NCBI GenBank assembly: GCA_964450755.1
Contig: CAYVDJ010000010.1
Span: 1 to 34,243, forward strand
Direction: 5' to 3'
From: JAADDG01 sp964450755
GTDB taxonomy: Bacteria; Campylobacterota; Campylobacteria; Campylobacterales; JAADDG01
Length of the DNA stretch: 34,243 nt
Below are positions 16,598 through 24,525 of this stretch, piece by piece (position 1 is the stretch's first letter; each line of letters begins with the position of its first letter). The notes under the pieces are model-generated. The model saw only the letters and a list, made by a program, of their open reading frames with translations. It made no database searches and was not told the origin of the DNA. A program made the position numbers and the translations under genes.

Positions 16598-17713
16598 TTG
16601 AACAGGCTTAAAAATCTTTCTTCTTTTATAGTAATGGATATTGTAAGAGAAGCTTTGAAATATGAGGATTCGATTCATTTTGAAGTAGGGCAGCCCGATT
16701 TGCCTCCCTCTTTGAAAGTAAAAGAAGCGCTTTTGGATGCGGTAAAAAAAGAGAGATTTTCATATACGGAAAGTTTGGGGCTTGTGGTTTTGAGAGAGAA
16801 AATTCAAAAACATTATAAAAAGATTTATGGTGTGGATATCAAAAAAGAGAATATTCTTATAACACCCGGAACAAGCGGAGCTTTTTTGGTAGCCTATTCT
16901 CTTGCGTGTGATTATAACGAGAGACTTGGCTTTTGTGATCCCGGTTATCCCTGTTATAAAAATTTTTCTTATATTTTGGGTATAAAGGCAAATTTTATAG
17001 ATGTTTTTGAAGATAGCGGATATAGAATTACACCTTCTCATCTGAAAAACAGAAGCATCAAAGCTCTTCAGATCTCAAATCCCGCAAATCCGACAGGCAA
17101 TATCTACACAAAAGAGCAGTTAAAGGAGTTAATAGAGTATTGTCAAAAAAATGGAATATCTTTTATCTCAGACGAACTTTATCACGGACTTGTATATGAT
17201 GATGAAGTAACAACCGCTTTGAAATTCAGTGATGATGTTTTTGTCATAAACGGTTTTTCCAAATACTACTGTATGCCGGGTTTTAGGGTAGGGTGGCTCA
17301 TTACTCCAAGCCGGTATATCAAAAAAGCCGAAGAGATAGCCCAAAATCTTTTTATTTCGGCTCCGACTTTGAGTCAGTATGCCGCTATGGAGGCTTTTGA
17401 TTATGAATATTTAAATAGTGTGAGAGAAACTTTTAGAAAAAGAAGAGATTATCTGTTTAATGAGTTAAAAGAGATTTTTAAGGTTCCCTCTTTGCCCAAA
17501 GGAGCTTTTTATATATGGGCGGATATATCAAGATACGGTAATGACAGTTTTTCATTTGCTAGAGAGTTGTTGGAAAAGATACATGTGGCTGTAACTCCCG
17601 GAAAAGATTTCGGTATGAACCAAACTCATAAATTTATAAGATTTGCTTATACGACAGAGATAAAGAAAATGGAAGAGGGAATTGAACGAATAAAAAAACA
17701 TCTTAAAATATAA
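16598..17713 (+). CDS. Class I/II PLP-dependent aminotransferase
   Basis: This is an aspartate-aminotransferase-fold enzyme of subgroup I-gamma type. The substrate-binding start EVGQPDLP is at 29-36. NPANPTG at 161-167 contains the PLP-contacting Asn. SDELYHGLVY is at 191-200, the PLP lysine K222 is in GFSKYYCMPG, and the carboxylate-binding Arg is in GFRVGW (R230). The 371-aa length is slightly short but complete. The start is TTG with AAAGGAAA upstream; no better ATG precedes the conserved N-terminus. It stands alone, divergent from ppiB across a 183-base gap with possible TAAAAT/TATAAA boxes. The substrate cannot be read from sequence; an aspartate or aromatic amino acid role is possible. 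Confidence 0.88.
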   Translation: MNRLKNLSSFIVMDIVREALKYEDSIHFEVGQPDLPPSLKVKEALLDAVKKERFSYTESLGLVVLREKIQKHYKKIYGVDIKKENILITPGTSGAFLVAYSLACDYNERLGFCDPGYPCYKNFSYILGIKANFIDVFEDSGYRITPSHLKNRSIKALQISNPANPTGNIYTKEQLKELIEYCQKNGISFISDELYHGLVYDDEVTTALKFSDDVFVINGFSKYYCMPGFRVGWLITPSRYIKKAEEIAQNLFISAPTLSQYAAMEAFDYEYLNSVRETFRKRRDYLFNELKEIFKVPSLPKGAFYIWADISRYGNDSFSFARELLEKIHVAVTPGKDFGMNQTHKFIRFAYTTEIKKMEEGIERIKKHLKI

Positions 17714-17840
17714 AGTAGTTTTCGGGTTGGTTTCGTTCAAGATATTTTGTCTTTTTATAAATTATAAAAATTATTATACTTATTTTATACTTTCTTATGA
17801 TATATAAATCTCTCTCTTAATAAGTAATAATATTTTTCTC

Positions 17841-17849
17841 TGTTATACT
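17841..17849 (+). promoter_or_regulatory. Extended -10 promoter of the OmpA-family operon
   Basis: TGTTATACT lies 35 bases before the ATG, in a 170-base AT-rich gap, with an AGGAAAGGA ribosome-binding site next to the start. Nothing else is recognisable in that gap. Confidence 0.5.
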
Positions 17850-17883
17850 TCACATTAGAAAATTTTCAGGAAAGGATGGGATT

Positions 17884-18897
17884 ATGCTAAATAAAATTAT
17901 GGTAGCGTTGGGAATAGTGCTTAGTTTTTTACTTTTTTATTTTTGTTTGAATTTTTCATCAGATTTAGCATCAAAGAAAAGTTTAAAAGAACAATCAACA
18001 AAGAGTGTTCAAAAAGCGCCTGTTGTGGTTAAGACTGTTAAGGCAGTTGAAACAGTTAAAGCAGTTGAAGTCAAAAAAGAGCCTTCTTCTTTTGACTATA
18101 TGGATAAAGATGGTGTTTTGCAGATAAAAGCCGTTTTAAATGAAAAAGATAAAAAAAGTGTTCTTCTTGTAAAAATAGACGAGATTTGTAAAAATATTGA
18201 ATGTAATAAAGACATTGTTTTCAGAGAGAATCAAGAAGATGCCAGATGGAACTCTTTTGCACTCTCTATCATAAATTTTTTCAAAGATAATTCTGTCGAA
18301 AATGCAAAACTTTCTATTCACGGAAAAAATTTGACAATTGAAGGTATCTTGCCTGATGAAAGTATGAAGGAAAAATTTATTTCTCTTTTAAAACCTTTTG
18401 GAGACAACGGTTTTTTTATAGATGACAAGACTGTTGTTAAAGAGAATACAGAGGTAGAATCCCAGATCAAAGAGACTGTCAAAGAGGAATCCGATATAGA
18501 GTCAAAAAAAGAGACTCAAGAAGAAAAGGTTAAAGATACCCAAACCAAGATAGCCAAACTTCTGACAATGGAACCTGTAAGGTTTAAATTAAACAGTTTT
18601 GAGATTACTCCTGAAAGTGAAAATACACTTCAAAAAGCGATAGAGTTTTTGGACAGTTTGGGTAATGATGTAAAAGTGGAAATAGCAGGTTATACTGACG
18701 CAAGAGGCGATAAGGTTTACAATCTGCAACTTAGCCAAAAAAGAGCTGAAGCAGTTCAAAATTATCTTCAACAGAATATGAAAACCAAAAAGAGTATGAC
18801 GGCTAAAGGTTACGGAGCGAATGATTTTGTTATAAGTGATGATCCAAATGACAAAAGAAATCGTCGTGTAGAGATTCATTTGAAAAAAGGAGAATAG
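17884..18897 (+). CDS. OmpA-family protein with N-terminal anchor and BON-like region
   Basis: An uncleaved-looking hydrophobic segment (about 5-25) anchors the protein in the inner membrane. A Val/Lys-rich stretch with the repeat TVKAVE follows. Residues about 78-175 resemble BON-like repeats (DGVLQIKAVLNEKD... then LSIHGKNLTIEGILPDE). An acidic Lys/Glu linker leads to a C-terminal OmpA domain (about 225-337) with RFKLNSFEITPES, VEIAGYTDARGD, LSQKRAEAVQNYL and the NRRVEI end. This domain should bind peptidoglycan. The arrangement recalls the OmpATb/ArfA layout of anchor, BON and OmpA, though no relation is claimed. The coiled-coil gene starts 2 bases after the stop, so the two are cotranscribed. 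Confidence 0.8.
   Translation: MLNKIMVALGIVLSFLLFYFCLNFSSDLASKKSLKEQSTKSVQKAPVVVKTVKAVETVKAVEVKKEPSSFDYMDKDGVLQIKAVLNEKDKKSVLLVKIDEICKNIECNKDIVFRENQEDARWNSFALSIINFFKDNSVENAKLSIHGKNLTIEGILPDESMKEKFISLLKPFGDNGFFIDDKTVVKENTEVESQIKETVKEESDIESKKETQEEKVKDTQTKIAKLLTMEPVRFKLNSFEITPESENTLQKAIEFLDSLGNDVKVEIAGYTDARGDKVYNLQLSQKRAEAVQNYLQQNMKTKKSMTAKGYGANDFVISDDPNDKRNRRVEIHLKKGE
18034..18069 (+). repeat. 18-bp tandem duplication inside the OmpA-family gene
   Basis: Two consecutive 18-base units (18034-18051 and 18052-18069) differ at two positions and keep frame. Each encodes TVKAVE in the linker just after the membrane anchor. This looks like a recent in-frame slippage or duplication. Confidence 0.8.
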
Positions 18898-18899
18898 AG

Positions 18900-20075
18900 A
18901 TGATATCAAGTATTTTGTGGTGTCTTCTTGCCGCTTGGTTGCTGGGGTTTATTGTCGGATATTTTTTATCCAAAATTTTTGCCAAAAACAGATATGAACC
19001 TCATATAGAGGAGCTTTACGGAGAGGTTGAAGAGAAAAACACACTTATAAAAGAGAAAGAATCCTTATATGAAGATTTGGCATATAAATTTGCAGATCTT
19101 GAAGATAATGCAAAAAATATCAATGGAGAGTTAAATAATATAAAAAGAGATAAAAGTTCTCTTGAGAGTAGAGTTGTCGGTCTGGAAAATGAAAAGAATG
19201 AACTTGAAGATGAACTTTTAAGAAGACAAGAGGATTTTTCCACTCTTAAAAATGAAAAAGAGGAGCTTGAAAAAGAGATTGAGAGGATTGAAGCAGAGAT
19301 TGACAGCTTGAAAGAAGAGATAAAAGCAAAAGATAAAAAACTCTCTGTTTTGGAAGATGAAAATATAAGATTGAAATCAAAAGAGGAAGAGCTAAACTCT
19401 ACCTTAAAAACTTTGGAAGAGAAAGAGGGATTGTTTGAAAGTATTCAAAAAGAAAAGGAACAATTATCCAAAAAATTTGAAGATGTGAAAAATTCCTTTT
19501 CAAAAGAGCTACAGGAAAAGGTTTCTAAAATAGATGAGGTTGAGGCTAAATTAAAAGAGTCTTTGCAAAATTTGACTGAAAAAAGTGATCTGATATCCAA
19601 ATTAAAAGCAGAAAGGGAGGAGTTGTCCAAAAAATTTGCGGAGGAAAAAGAGAAAATATCAAAAGAGATTGATAATCATAAAAATAAATTGAAAACAACC
19701 GTAAAAGAACTTTCCGATAAGGACTCTATCCTGAGAAAACTGAAGCTTGAGAAACAAAAACTTGTAAATATGATCGATAAAAGCAGATCCAAAATAGATG
19801 AGTTTGAGAGGAAAATGTCGTTTTTTGGTTCGGTGCCAAAAGAGGACAGAAACAAAGATATGGAAAATGAAGTTTCCAAAATCCATTCAGAAGTTAAAAA
19901 ACTGAAAGAAAATATGGAAAAAGGTGTAAAAAGCGATAAAAAAGTCCAAGATCAGGATATAAAAAAGGAAAACCAAACAGAAGAGGAGAAAAACAGTCTA
20001 AAAGATATACTTCCGTCCTATGAAGTAAAAAAATCTCCTTGCAGTAAATTTTGGGACAAAATTTTTAAAAAATAG
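18900..20075 (+). CDS. Membrane-anchored long coiled-coil protein (391 aa)
   Basis: Residues 3-28 form one transmembrane segment with a GxxxG-like stretch. From about 32 to 350 the sequence is almost entirely heptad-rich Glu/Lys/Leu coiled coil with no enzymatic motif. A short basic tail ends in PCSKFWDKIFKK, which could form an amphipathic or aromatic contact helix. No family is recognised; coiled-coil hits in searches would be unspecific. It starts 2 bases after the OmpA-family gene, so the pair may form an envelope-spanning scaffold. The adjoining OmpA protein would hold peptidoglycan while this one extends into the cytoplasm or periplasm; topology is not resolved. Confidence 0.75.
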   Translation: MISSILWCLLAAWLLGFIVGYFLSKIFAKNRYEPHIEELYGEVEEKNTLIKEKESLYEDLAYKFADLEDNAKNINGELNNIKRDKSSLESRVVGLENEKNELEDELLRRQEDFSTLKNEKEELEKEIERIEAEIDSLKEEIKAKDKKLSVLEDENIRLKSKEEELNSTLKTLEEKEGLFESIQKEKEQLSKKFEDVKNSFSKELQEKVSKIDEVEAKLKESLQNLTEKSDLISKLKAEREELSKKFAEEKEKISKEIDNHKNKLKTTVKELSDKDSILRKLKLEKQKLVNMIDKSRSKIDEFERKMSFFGSVPKEDRNKDMENEVSKIHSEVKKLKENMEKGVKSDKKVQDQDIKKENQTEEEKNSLKDILPSYEVKKSPCSKFWDKIFKK

Positions 20076-20084
20076 ATTGGATTG

Positions 20085-20106
20085 GTGCGACTGAAAGTCG
20101 CACTTT
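20085..20106 (+). terminator. Hairpin between convergent genes
   Basis: A perfect 8-bp GC-rich stem (GTGCGACT at 20085-20092 and AGTCGCAC at 20096-20103) with a 3-base loop is followed by TTT. It sits between the coiled-coil gene and the convergent thiamine-binding gene. The T-tract is short, so efficiency is uncertain. Confidence 0.6.
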
Positions 20107-20109
20107 CCA

Positions 20110-20421
20110 TTAGGTTGCGGAGTTTAATTTTTCCTCTACAGATTTTATTTTTTGGACCAGCCTGTCAGATTTAAGAGTTCTTATATCAAATTTAATAACA
20201 CTGTAAACTCTGCCACATCCCATATTTTCCAGGGTTTTGTACATTTTTGGAATCAGATCGCTTAACTCTTTTACGCTGTTTGCCTCTATTATAGTTGCCA
20301 TTGGAGTCAGTTGATATTTAAAACCGCTTTTTTTTATAACCTTTAAAACTTCAGCCACATATTTGCTTTTACTCTCTCCGACATCGGTTGGAAACATGGC
20401 GATTTCCATCAAAACACTCAT
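20110..20421 (-). CDS. MTH1187-family thiamine-binding protein
   Basis: This is a small ferredoxin-fold protein (103 aa, DUF77/MTH1187/YkoF-like). The pattern is clear: MEIAMFPTDVGES at the N-terminus, then YQLTPMATIIEA around 36-47, and GCGRVYSVIKFDIR near 69-82. Family members bind thiamine or related pyrimidines and are usually homotetramers. It stands alone and divergent from the small charged protein. No thiamine synthesis gene is near, so a salvage or sensing role is only inference. Its extended -10 TGCTATAAT lies about 30 bases upstream. Confidence 0.88.
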   Translation of the reverse strand: MSVLMEIAMFPTDVGESKSKYVAEVLKVIKKSGFKYQLTPMATIIEANSVKELSDLIPKMYKTLENMGCGRVYSVIKFDIRTLKSDRLVQKIKSVEEKLNSAT

Positions 20422-20450
20422 AAATTCTCCTTTTTGATTTATCAGGAAAA

Positions 20451-20459
20451 ATTATAGCA
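20451..20459 (-). promoter_or_regulatory. Extended -10 promoter of the thiamine-binding gene
   Basis: TGCTATAAT on the minus strand lies 30 bases before the ATG. It is back to back with the plus-strand promoter 23 bases away, so the two divergent promoters may interfere. Confidence 0.6.
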
Positions 20460-20481
20460 AATTTAATATCCGTTTCAAAAA

Positions 20482-20490
20482 TGGTATAAT
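20482..20490 (+). promoter_or_regulatory. Extended -10 promoter of the small charged protein
   Basis: TGGTATAAT lies 37 bases before the chosen ATG at 20528. No -35 is visible. Confidence 0.6.
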
Positions 20491-20527
20491 AAAAATCGTA
20501 TCCAATATATTTTAAGGAATGGTAACT

Positions 20528-20758
20528 ATGAAACAAAATGATATTGAAACTACAGATAAAAAAGAGAAACTTTTAGAGGAAGTGGAAAAGCTAAAAAAAC
20601 TTTATAAAAAGAAAAAAGAGGAGCTTGAATTTGCCGATGATGAATTTGAAGAGGGACTTATTTTTGAAGAGATGGAAGAATGTCGTCAAAATATTAAAAA
20701 GATAAAGAAAGTGTTGGCACAAATGAGAAAATCTGATGGTCGGAGCGACAGGACTTGA
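20528..20758 (+). CDS. Small charged helical protein overlapping a tRNA gene (76 aa)
   Basis: No family is recognised. The protein is a Lys/Glu-rich helical hairpin (EEVEKLKKLYKKKKEEL, then an acidic stretch, then ECRQNIKKIKKVLAQMRK). I start it at the ATG at 20528, 9 bases after AAGGA; the ATG at 20519 touches the ribosome-binding site and leaves no spacing. The last seven codons and the stop (20737-20758) lie in antisense to the 3' end of tRNA-Pro, so its natural C-terminus (SDGRSDRT) is partly dictated by tRNA sequence. It has its own extended -10. It is probably a real gene, though its tail may be a product of past rearrangement at the tRNA end. Confidence 0.6.
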   Translation: MKQNDIETTDKKEKLLEEVEKLKKLYKKKKEELEFADDEFEEGLIFEEMEECRQNIKKIKKVLAQMRKSDGRSDRT

Positions 20759-20814
20759 ACCTGCGACCTCTACCACCCCAAGGTAGCACGCTAGCCAGAC
20801 TGCGCCACGCCCCG
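20737..20814 (-). tRNA. tRNA-Pro (anticodon GGG)
   Basis: A full cloverleaf folds on the minus strand. The acceptor CGGGGCG (20808-20814) pairs with CGCTCCG (20741-20747), including one G-U. The D-stem is GCGC/GCGT, and the anticodon stem CTACC/GGTAG has loop TTGGGGT, giving anticodon GGG at positions 34-36. The T-loop is TTCAAGT, the discriminator is A, and CCA is encoded (20737-20739). It should read CCC and CCU codons. Its 3' end overlaps the opposite-strand small gene by 22 bases. Confidence 0.95.
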
Positions 20815-20870
20815 AATAATTTAGGGAGGAATTTTATCTAACTTTCACTTATTTTTTGATAAATTAACAA

Positions 20871-21278
20871 ATGAGTTATCAAAAATGGTTTAAAAAACAT
20901 AGTCTTAAACATAAAAATATAATTAAAAAACTGCAAACCGATGATGTGGATAAGATCATAGAATACTTTTCGTATGACAATCTAAAAGTAAAAGAACCTG
21001 ATTTTTGCCCTCTGTTTGCTCAAAATAAAAAATGTCATGATATTGATGATCTAAATTGCTATTTTTGCGGATGTCCTTTTTTCAGGTTTAACGACAATGC
21101 AAAAATTCTAAAAAGCAGATGTGAGACAGATTCGAGATTTGGAAGAAAGATAAATTCAAATGGTGTTGTTCATCAAGACTGCTCTTTTTGTCTTTTACCC
21201 CACAAAAAAAGTTTTATAAAAAAATATTTTGATTATGACTGGTCAAAAGTGATGGAAAAGTGTGATGAAACAGACTAA
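20871..21278 (+). CDS. Cys-rich small-domain protein at the head of the cobalamin operon
   Basis: This 135-aa protein has nine Cys: 46, 55, 63, 66, 68, 84, 104, 107 and 131. They are arranged as C-x8-C, then CYFCGC, a single Cys, then CSFC, with His at 56, 101 and 111. That pattern fits the 'cysteine-rich small domain' family (a probable metal-binding fold), which I recall near cobalamin genes; I could not check this. It overlaps cobD by 14-17 bases and starts the cobalamin run. A role in metal or cofactor handling for corrinoid synthesis is inferred from position only. The start ATG has only a weak upstream ribosome-binding site. Confidence 0.7.
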   Translation: MSYQKWFKKHSLKHKNIIKKLQTDDVDKIIEYFSYDNLKVKEPDFCPLFAQNKKCHDIDDLNCYFCGCPFFRFNDNAKILKSRCETDSRFGRKINSNGVVHQDCSFCLLPHKKSFIKKYFDYDWSKVMEKCDETD

Positions 21279-22278
21279 ACACGGTGGAGACATCTACTCG
21301 TTTGCCAAAGAGACAGGCTGTAAAAGTGATAAGATTATAGATTTTTCATCAAATATAAATCCTCTAAAACCAAAGATAAAATTAAATCTTTCAAACATAA
21401 AATTATCAAGATATGCAGATAACCGATATAGTGATCTAAAAGAAATTTTGGGCAGAAAGTATGAGACGATGTCTGAAAATATCGCTCTTTATAACGGTGG
21501 AAGCAGTGCTATATTTTGGTTGTTTGAGACTCTGGGGATCAAAAAATGCACACTTTATGCACCTCTTTACGGCGAATATAAAAGAGCCGCATCAAAATAT
21601 TCATCCAAGATCAAGCTGATAAACCGTTTATCATCACCATACCAAAAACCTTTGAAAAACTCTCTGGCAGTTTTTGTAAATCCTTCCACTCCCGACGGAA
21701 AATATTATGATCTAAAAAGACTTCTAAAAATATGGAAAAAACAAAACTGCACGGTTGTTATCGATGAGTCTTTTCTTGAATTTGCCGATAAACCTTCTGC
21801 TTTGAAGTATCTGAAAAAGTATAAAAAACTCTATATTTTAAAATCTCTTACCAAATTTTACGCCTGTGCCGGAGTCAGAGTCGGTATCGTTATCTCTTTG
21901 GAAAAGAATATAAAAAGATTGGATGAAAATATGCCCTGTTGGAATATTTCGACATTTGATGTTGAGTTTATAAAAAAGGCTCTAAAAGATAAAAGACATA
22001 AAAAACTCTCTCTTGAAAAAAACAGAAAAAACAGAAAAATGTTAAAAAAGGTTCTGAAAAAGTCCAAATATATCAAAAAAGTCTATCCCTCAAATGCCAA
22101 TTTTCTGCTTACAAGATTAAAAAACATAGATGCTTCAAAGCTTCAAGAGAGATTGAAAAAACAGAAGATACTTATTCGCTCCTGTGAAAATTTTGATTTT
22201 TTGAATGACTCTTTTGTTCGTTTTGCCGTCAAAGATAAAAAAGATCAAAAAAAACTGAAAAAGGCACTGTTTGCGTAG
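21265..22278 (+). CDS. cobD: L-threonine-O-3-phosphate decarboxylase (CobD type)
   Basis: This PLP enzyme makes (R)-1-amino-2-propanol phosphate, the linker of the cobalamin nucleotide loop. The N-terminal HGGDIYSFAKE and FSSNINPL motifs are typical of CobD. VNPSTPDGKYY carries the PLP-ring region and VIDESFLEF the Asp. The Schiff-base lysine is K197 in LKSLTKFYACAGVRVG. At 337 aa it is somewhat short. I prefer the ATG at 21265, 8 bases after GGA, over the GTG at 21262. Both ends overlap neighbours (Cys-rich gene upstream, cobQ downstream), implying coupled translation. Histidinol-phosphate aminotransferase is a relative, but the HGG start and location favour CobD. Confidence 0.88.
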   Translation: MKQTKHGGDIYSFAKETGCKSDKIIDFSSNINPLKPKIKLNLSNIKLSRYADNRYSDLKEILGRKYETMSENIALYNGGSSAIFWLFETLGIKKCTLYAPLYGEYKRAASKYSSKIKLINRLSSPYQKPLKNSLAVFVNPSTPDGKYYDLKRLLKIWKKQNCTVVIDESFLEFADKPSALKYLKKYKKLYILKSLTKFYACAGVRVGIVISLEKNIKRLDENMPCWNISTFDVEFIKKALKDKRHKKLSLEKNRKNRKMLKKVLKKSKYIKKVYPSNANFLLTRLKNIDASKLQERLKKQKILIRSCENFDFLNDSFVRFAVKDKKDQKKLKKALFA

Positions 22279-23650
22279 TATCTCTATTTTTGGGACAAGT
22301 TCCGATGCCGGAAAATCTCTCATCAGTGCATTTTTGGGCAAAGCTTTGCAAAATCTGGGTTTTAGTGTTGCGCCATTTAAAGCTCAGAATGTTTCAAATA
22401 ATGCCAAAGTATGCAAAGACGGAAGCGAAATAGGTATAGCACAATATTTCCAAGCCGAAGTTTTGGGCATAACCCCATCTTATCATCTAAATCCAATTTT
22501 GTTAAAATCCGGCAGTAACCGCAAAAGTTCTTTGATCCTAAACGGCAAAGCCGTAAAAGAGCTTTCGTTTAAAGAGTATTTTAAATATCTTGATTTTTTG
22601 AAACCGGAGGTTAAAAAAGCTTACAACTTTCTCAACAACCGCTATGATATAGTCATCTGCGAAGGAGCGGGCAGTCCGGTGGAGCTTAATCTTTTGCACA
22701 AAGACCTCTCCAACACTTTTACGGCAAAGGAGTTTGATACCAGAATAATCCTTGTGGCGGATATCGAAAGAGGCGGGGTTTTTGCGTCTATATGGGGAGT
22801 TTATAACCTTTTGGAAGAGGATTTGAGAAAAAATGTTACAGGTGTGATCATCAATAAATTCAGAGGAGATATATCATTTTTTCAAAACGGAATTAAAATT
22901 ATCGAAGAGGAGTTTAAAATCCCTGTTCTTGGCATCATTCCCCATATCCCTTTTAATCTCTCCTTTGAAGATTCCCAAAGTCTTCAAAACTACTCTCAAC
23001 AAAAAGAGCCAAAAATCAAAGTCGGTATCGTTTTGTTTGATCACATCAGCAATTTTACGGATTTTGAGCCTTTGATAGCAGATAAAGAGATAGATGTTGA
23101 GTTTTGTCTTGGCAGTTTTGAACTTTATGATCTCATTATCCTGCCGGGAAGCAAACTCACTGTCGAGGATTTGGCAAATCTGAAAAAAAAGGCTCTGTTT
23201 GGGAAACTGAAAAAAAGAGAGGGAGAGATTTTTGGGATATGCGGAGGTTTTGAGATGATGTTTGAAACTCTGAGGGATGAAGAGTGTGTAGAAAACAGTT
23301 GTCCTGTTTTGGAAAAGGGGTTGGGATTTGTCGATGATGAGATCATTTTCCAAAAAAAGAAGATTACGGCAAATAAAACCTACGATCTTTTCAATCACCG
23401 CATAGAAGGTTATGAGATCCATAACGGTATCTCAAAAAAGTATCCTCTTTTTTATGATAAAGGTCAAATCAAAGGTACTTTTGTTCATGGTGTTTTTGAT
23501 GATAACGACTTTAGAACTTCCTTTTTCAAAAATATATGCAAAGAGTATCAAGGGTATGATTTTAAAGCTTATAAAAAGAGAAAATTTGAAGAGTTTACAA
23601 AAGTCATCGAAGAAAATATCGATCTTGACAAAATCGTAAAATGTTTGTAA
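22271..23650 (+). CDS. cobQ: Cobyric acid synthase
   Basis: This glutamine-dependent enzyme amidates the b, d, e and g carboxylates of adenosylcobyrinic diamide. The N-terminal ATP-binding domain opens with SIFGTSSDAGKS (5-16) and includes PFKAQNVSNNA (35-45). A C-terminal class I glutaminase domain has the nucleophile C324 in GICGGFEMM and H406 in FVHGVFD. It has 459 aa, slightly shorter than enterobacterial CobQ. The start is TTG, overlapping the end of cobD by 8 bases, with AAGG just upstream; no Met is available before the ATP loop. Cobyrinic acid a,c-diamide synthesis genes are not in the window. Confidence 0.92.
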   Translation: MRSISIFGTSSDAGKSLISAFLGKALQNLGFSVAPFKAQNVSNNAKVCKDGSEIGIAQYFQAEVLGITPSYHLNPILLKSGSNRKSSLILNGKAVKELSFKEYFKYLDFLKPEVKKAYNFLNNRYDIVICEGAGSPVELNLLHKDLSNTFTAKEFDTRIILVADIERGGVFASIWGVYNLLEEDLRKNVTGVIINKFRGDISFFQNGIKIIEEEFKIPVLGIIPHIPFNLSFEDSQSLQNYSQQKEPKIKVGIVLFDHISNFTDFEPLIADKEIDVEFCLGSFELYDLIILPGSKLTVEDLANLKKKALFGKLKKREGEIFGICGGFEMMFETLRDEECVENSCPVLEKGLGFVDDEIIFQKKKITANKTYDLFNHRIEGYEIHNGISKKYPLFYDKGQIKGTFVHGVFDDNDFRTSFFKNICKEYQGYDFKAYKKRKFEEFTKVIEENIDLDKIVKCL

Positions 23651-24525
23651 AAATCACTCTTTTTGCCTATCTCATCGATAAATATTTCGGAGAGTTTAGA
23701 TCGATAAAACATCCTGTTGTTTTCATCGGAGATTTTATCTCTTTTTTTGAAAAAAGATTTTACAAAGATGACAAAACAAGAGGTTTTTTACTGCTTGTAT
23801 CAACTTTGGGTGTTTTTCTTCCGATAGCTTTGATGATAGAGGGTTTTTTTAAATTTTTCGGAGATGTTTTTTATATATTTGCTCTGTCATTGATATCTTC
23901 CACCCTGATAGCCCATAAAATGCTCTATGATAGTGTAAAAGAGGTCATAATCTCAAATGATCCAAAATCAAAGATTGCGATGCTTGTCAGCAGAGATACA
24001 AAAAATCTGACAAAAAGTCAAATCAACAAAGCCGCCATAGAGACTTATGCGGAAAATTTGAGTGACGGTGTAATATCACCCCTTTTTTATCTGATGCTTT
24101 TTGGTCTAAAAGGGATAGTTGTTTTTAAAGTTGTCAATACTCTTGACAGTATGGTAGGGTACAAAAATACAAAATATAAAAATTTTGGTTTTTTCAGTGC
24201 AAAAGCTGATGATCTTTTAAATCTCATCCCTTCGCGTTTCAGTGCCTTTTTGATCCTTCTTTTGGCAGGAAAACTTCATCTTTTAAAAAAATGTATCCGT
24301 TTTGCAAAAGGGCATGAAAGTCCAAATGCCGGATATCCTATAAGTGCAATGGCTCTTTGTCTGGATATTTCTCTTGGAGGGGATACCTCCTATTTTGGCA
24401 AAATCAAAAAAAAGCCTTTTTTTGGAGAGGGAAAAAAAGAGATAACAAAAGATGATGTAAAAAAAGCTTTGGAGTTTAGATACAAATTTGATATATTGAT
24501 CATAATGATATTTTTAACTTTTTAG
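23641..24525 (+). CDS. cbiB: Adenosylcobinamide-phosphate synthase (CbiB type)
   Basis: This integral membrane protein joins the aminopropanol (phosphate) arm, made via CobD, to cobyric acid. HPVVFIGDFISFFEKR (24-39) is the CbiB signature. Several hydrophobic segments follow, and the conserved AAIETYAENLSDGVISPLFY (about 137-156) and GHESPNAGYPISAMA (about 223-237) regions are present. The 294-aa length is a little short but complete. It overlaps cobQ by 10 bases and ends in a 4-base overlap with convergent bioA, leaving no room for a terminator. Together with cobD and cobQ it forms a complete aminopropanol-attachment operon. Confidence 0.92.
   Translation: MFVKITLFAYLIDKYFGEFRSIKHPVVFIGDFISFFEKRFYKDDKTRGFLLLVSTLGVFLPIALMIEGFFKFFGDVFYIFALSLISSTLIAHKMLYDSVKEVIISNDPKSKIAMLVSRDTKNLTKSQINKAAIETYAENLSDGVISPLFYLMLFGLKGIVVFKVVNTLDSMVGYKNTKYKNFGFFSAKADDLLNLIPSRFSAFLILLLAGKLHLLKKCIRFAKGHESPNAGYPISAMALCLDISLGGDTSYFGKIKKKPFFGEGKKEITKDDVKKALEFRYKFDILIIMIFLTF

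Noticed and set aside
20519..20527. Upstream ATG for the small charged protein
   Set aside because: It directly touches AAGGA with no spacing; the ATG at 20528 has proper spacing.
20815..20870. Cobalamin riboswitch ahead of the cobalamin operon
   Set aside because: Only 56 bases separate tRNA-Pro and the Cys-rich gene, too short, and no B12-box-like sequence is visible.
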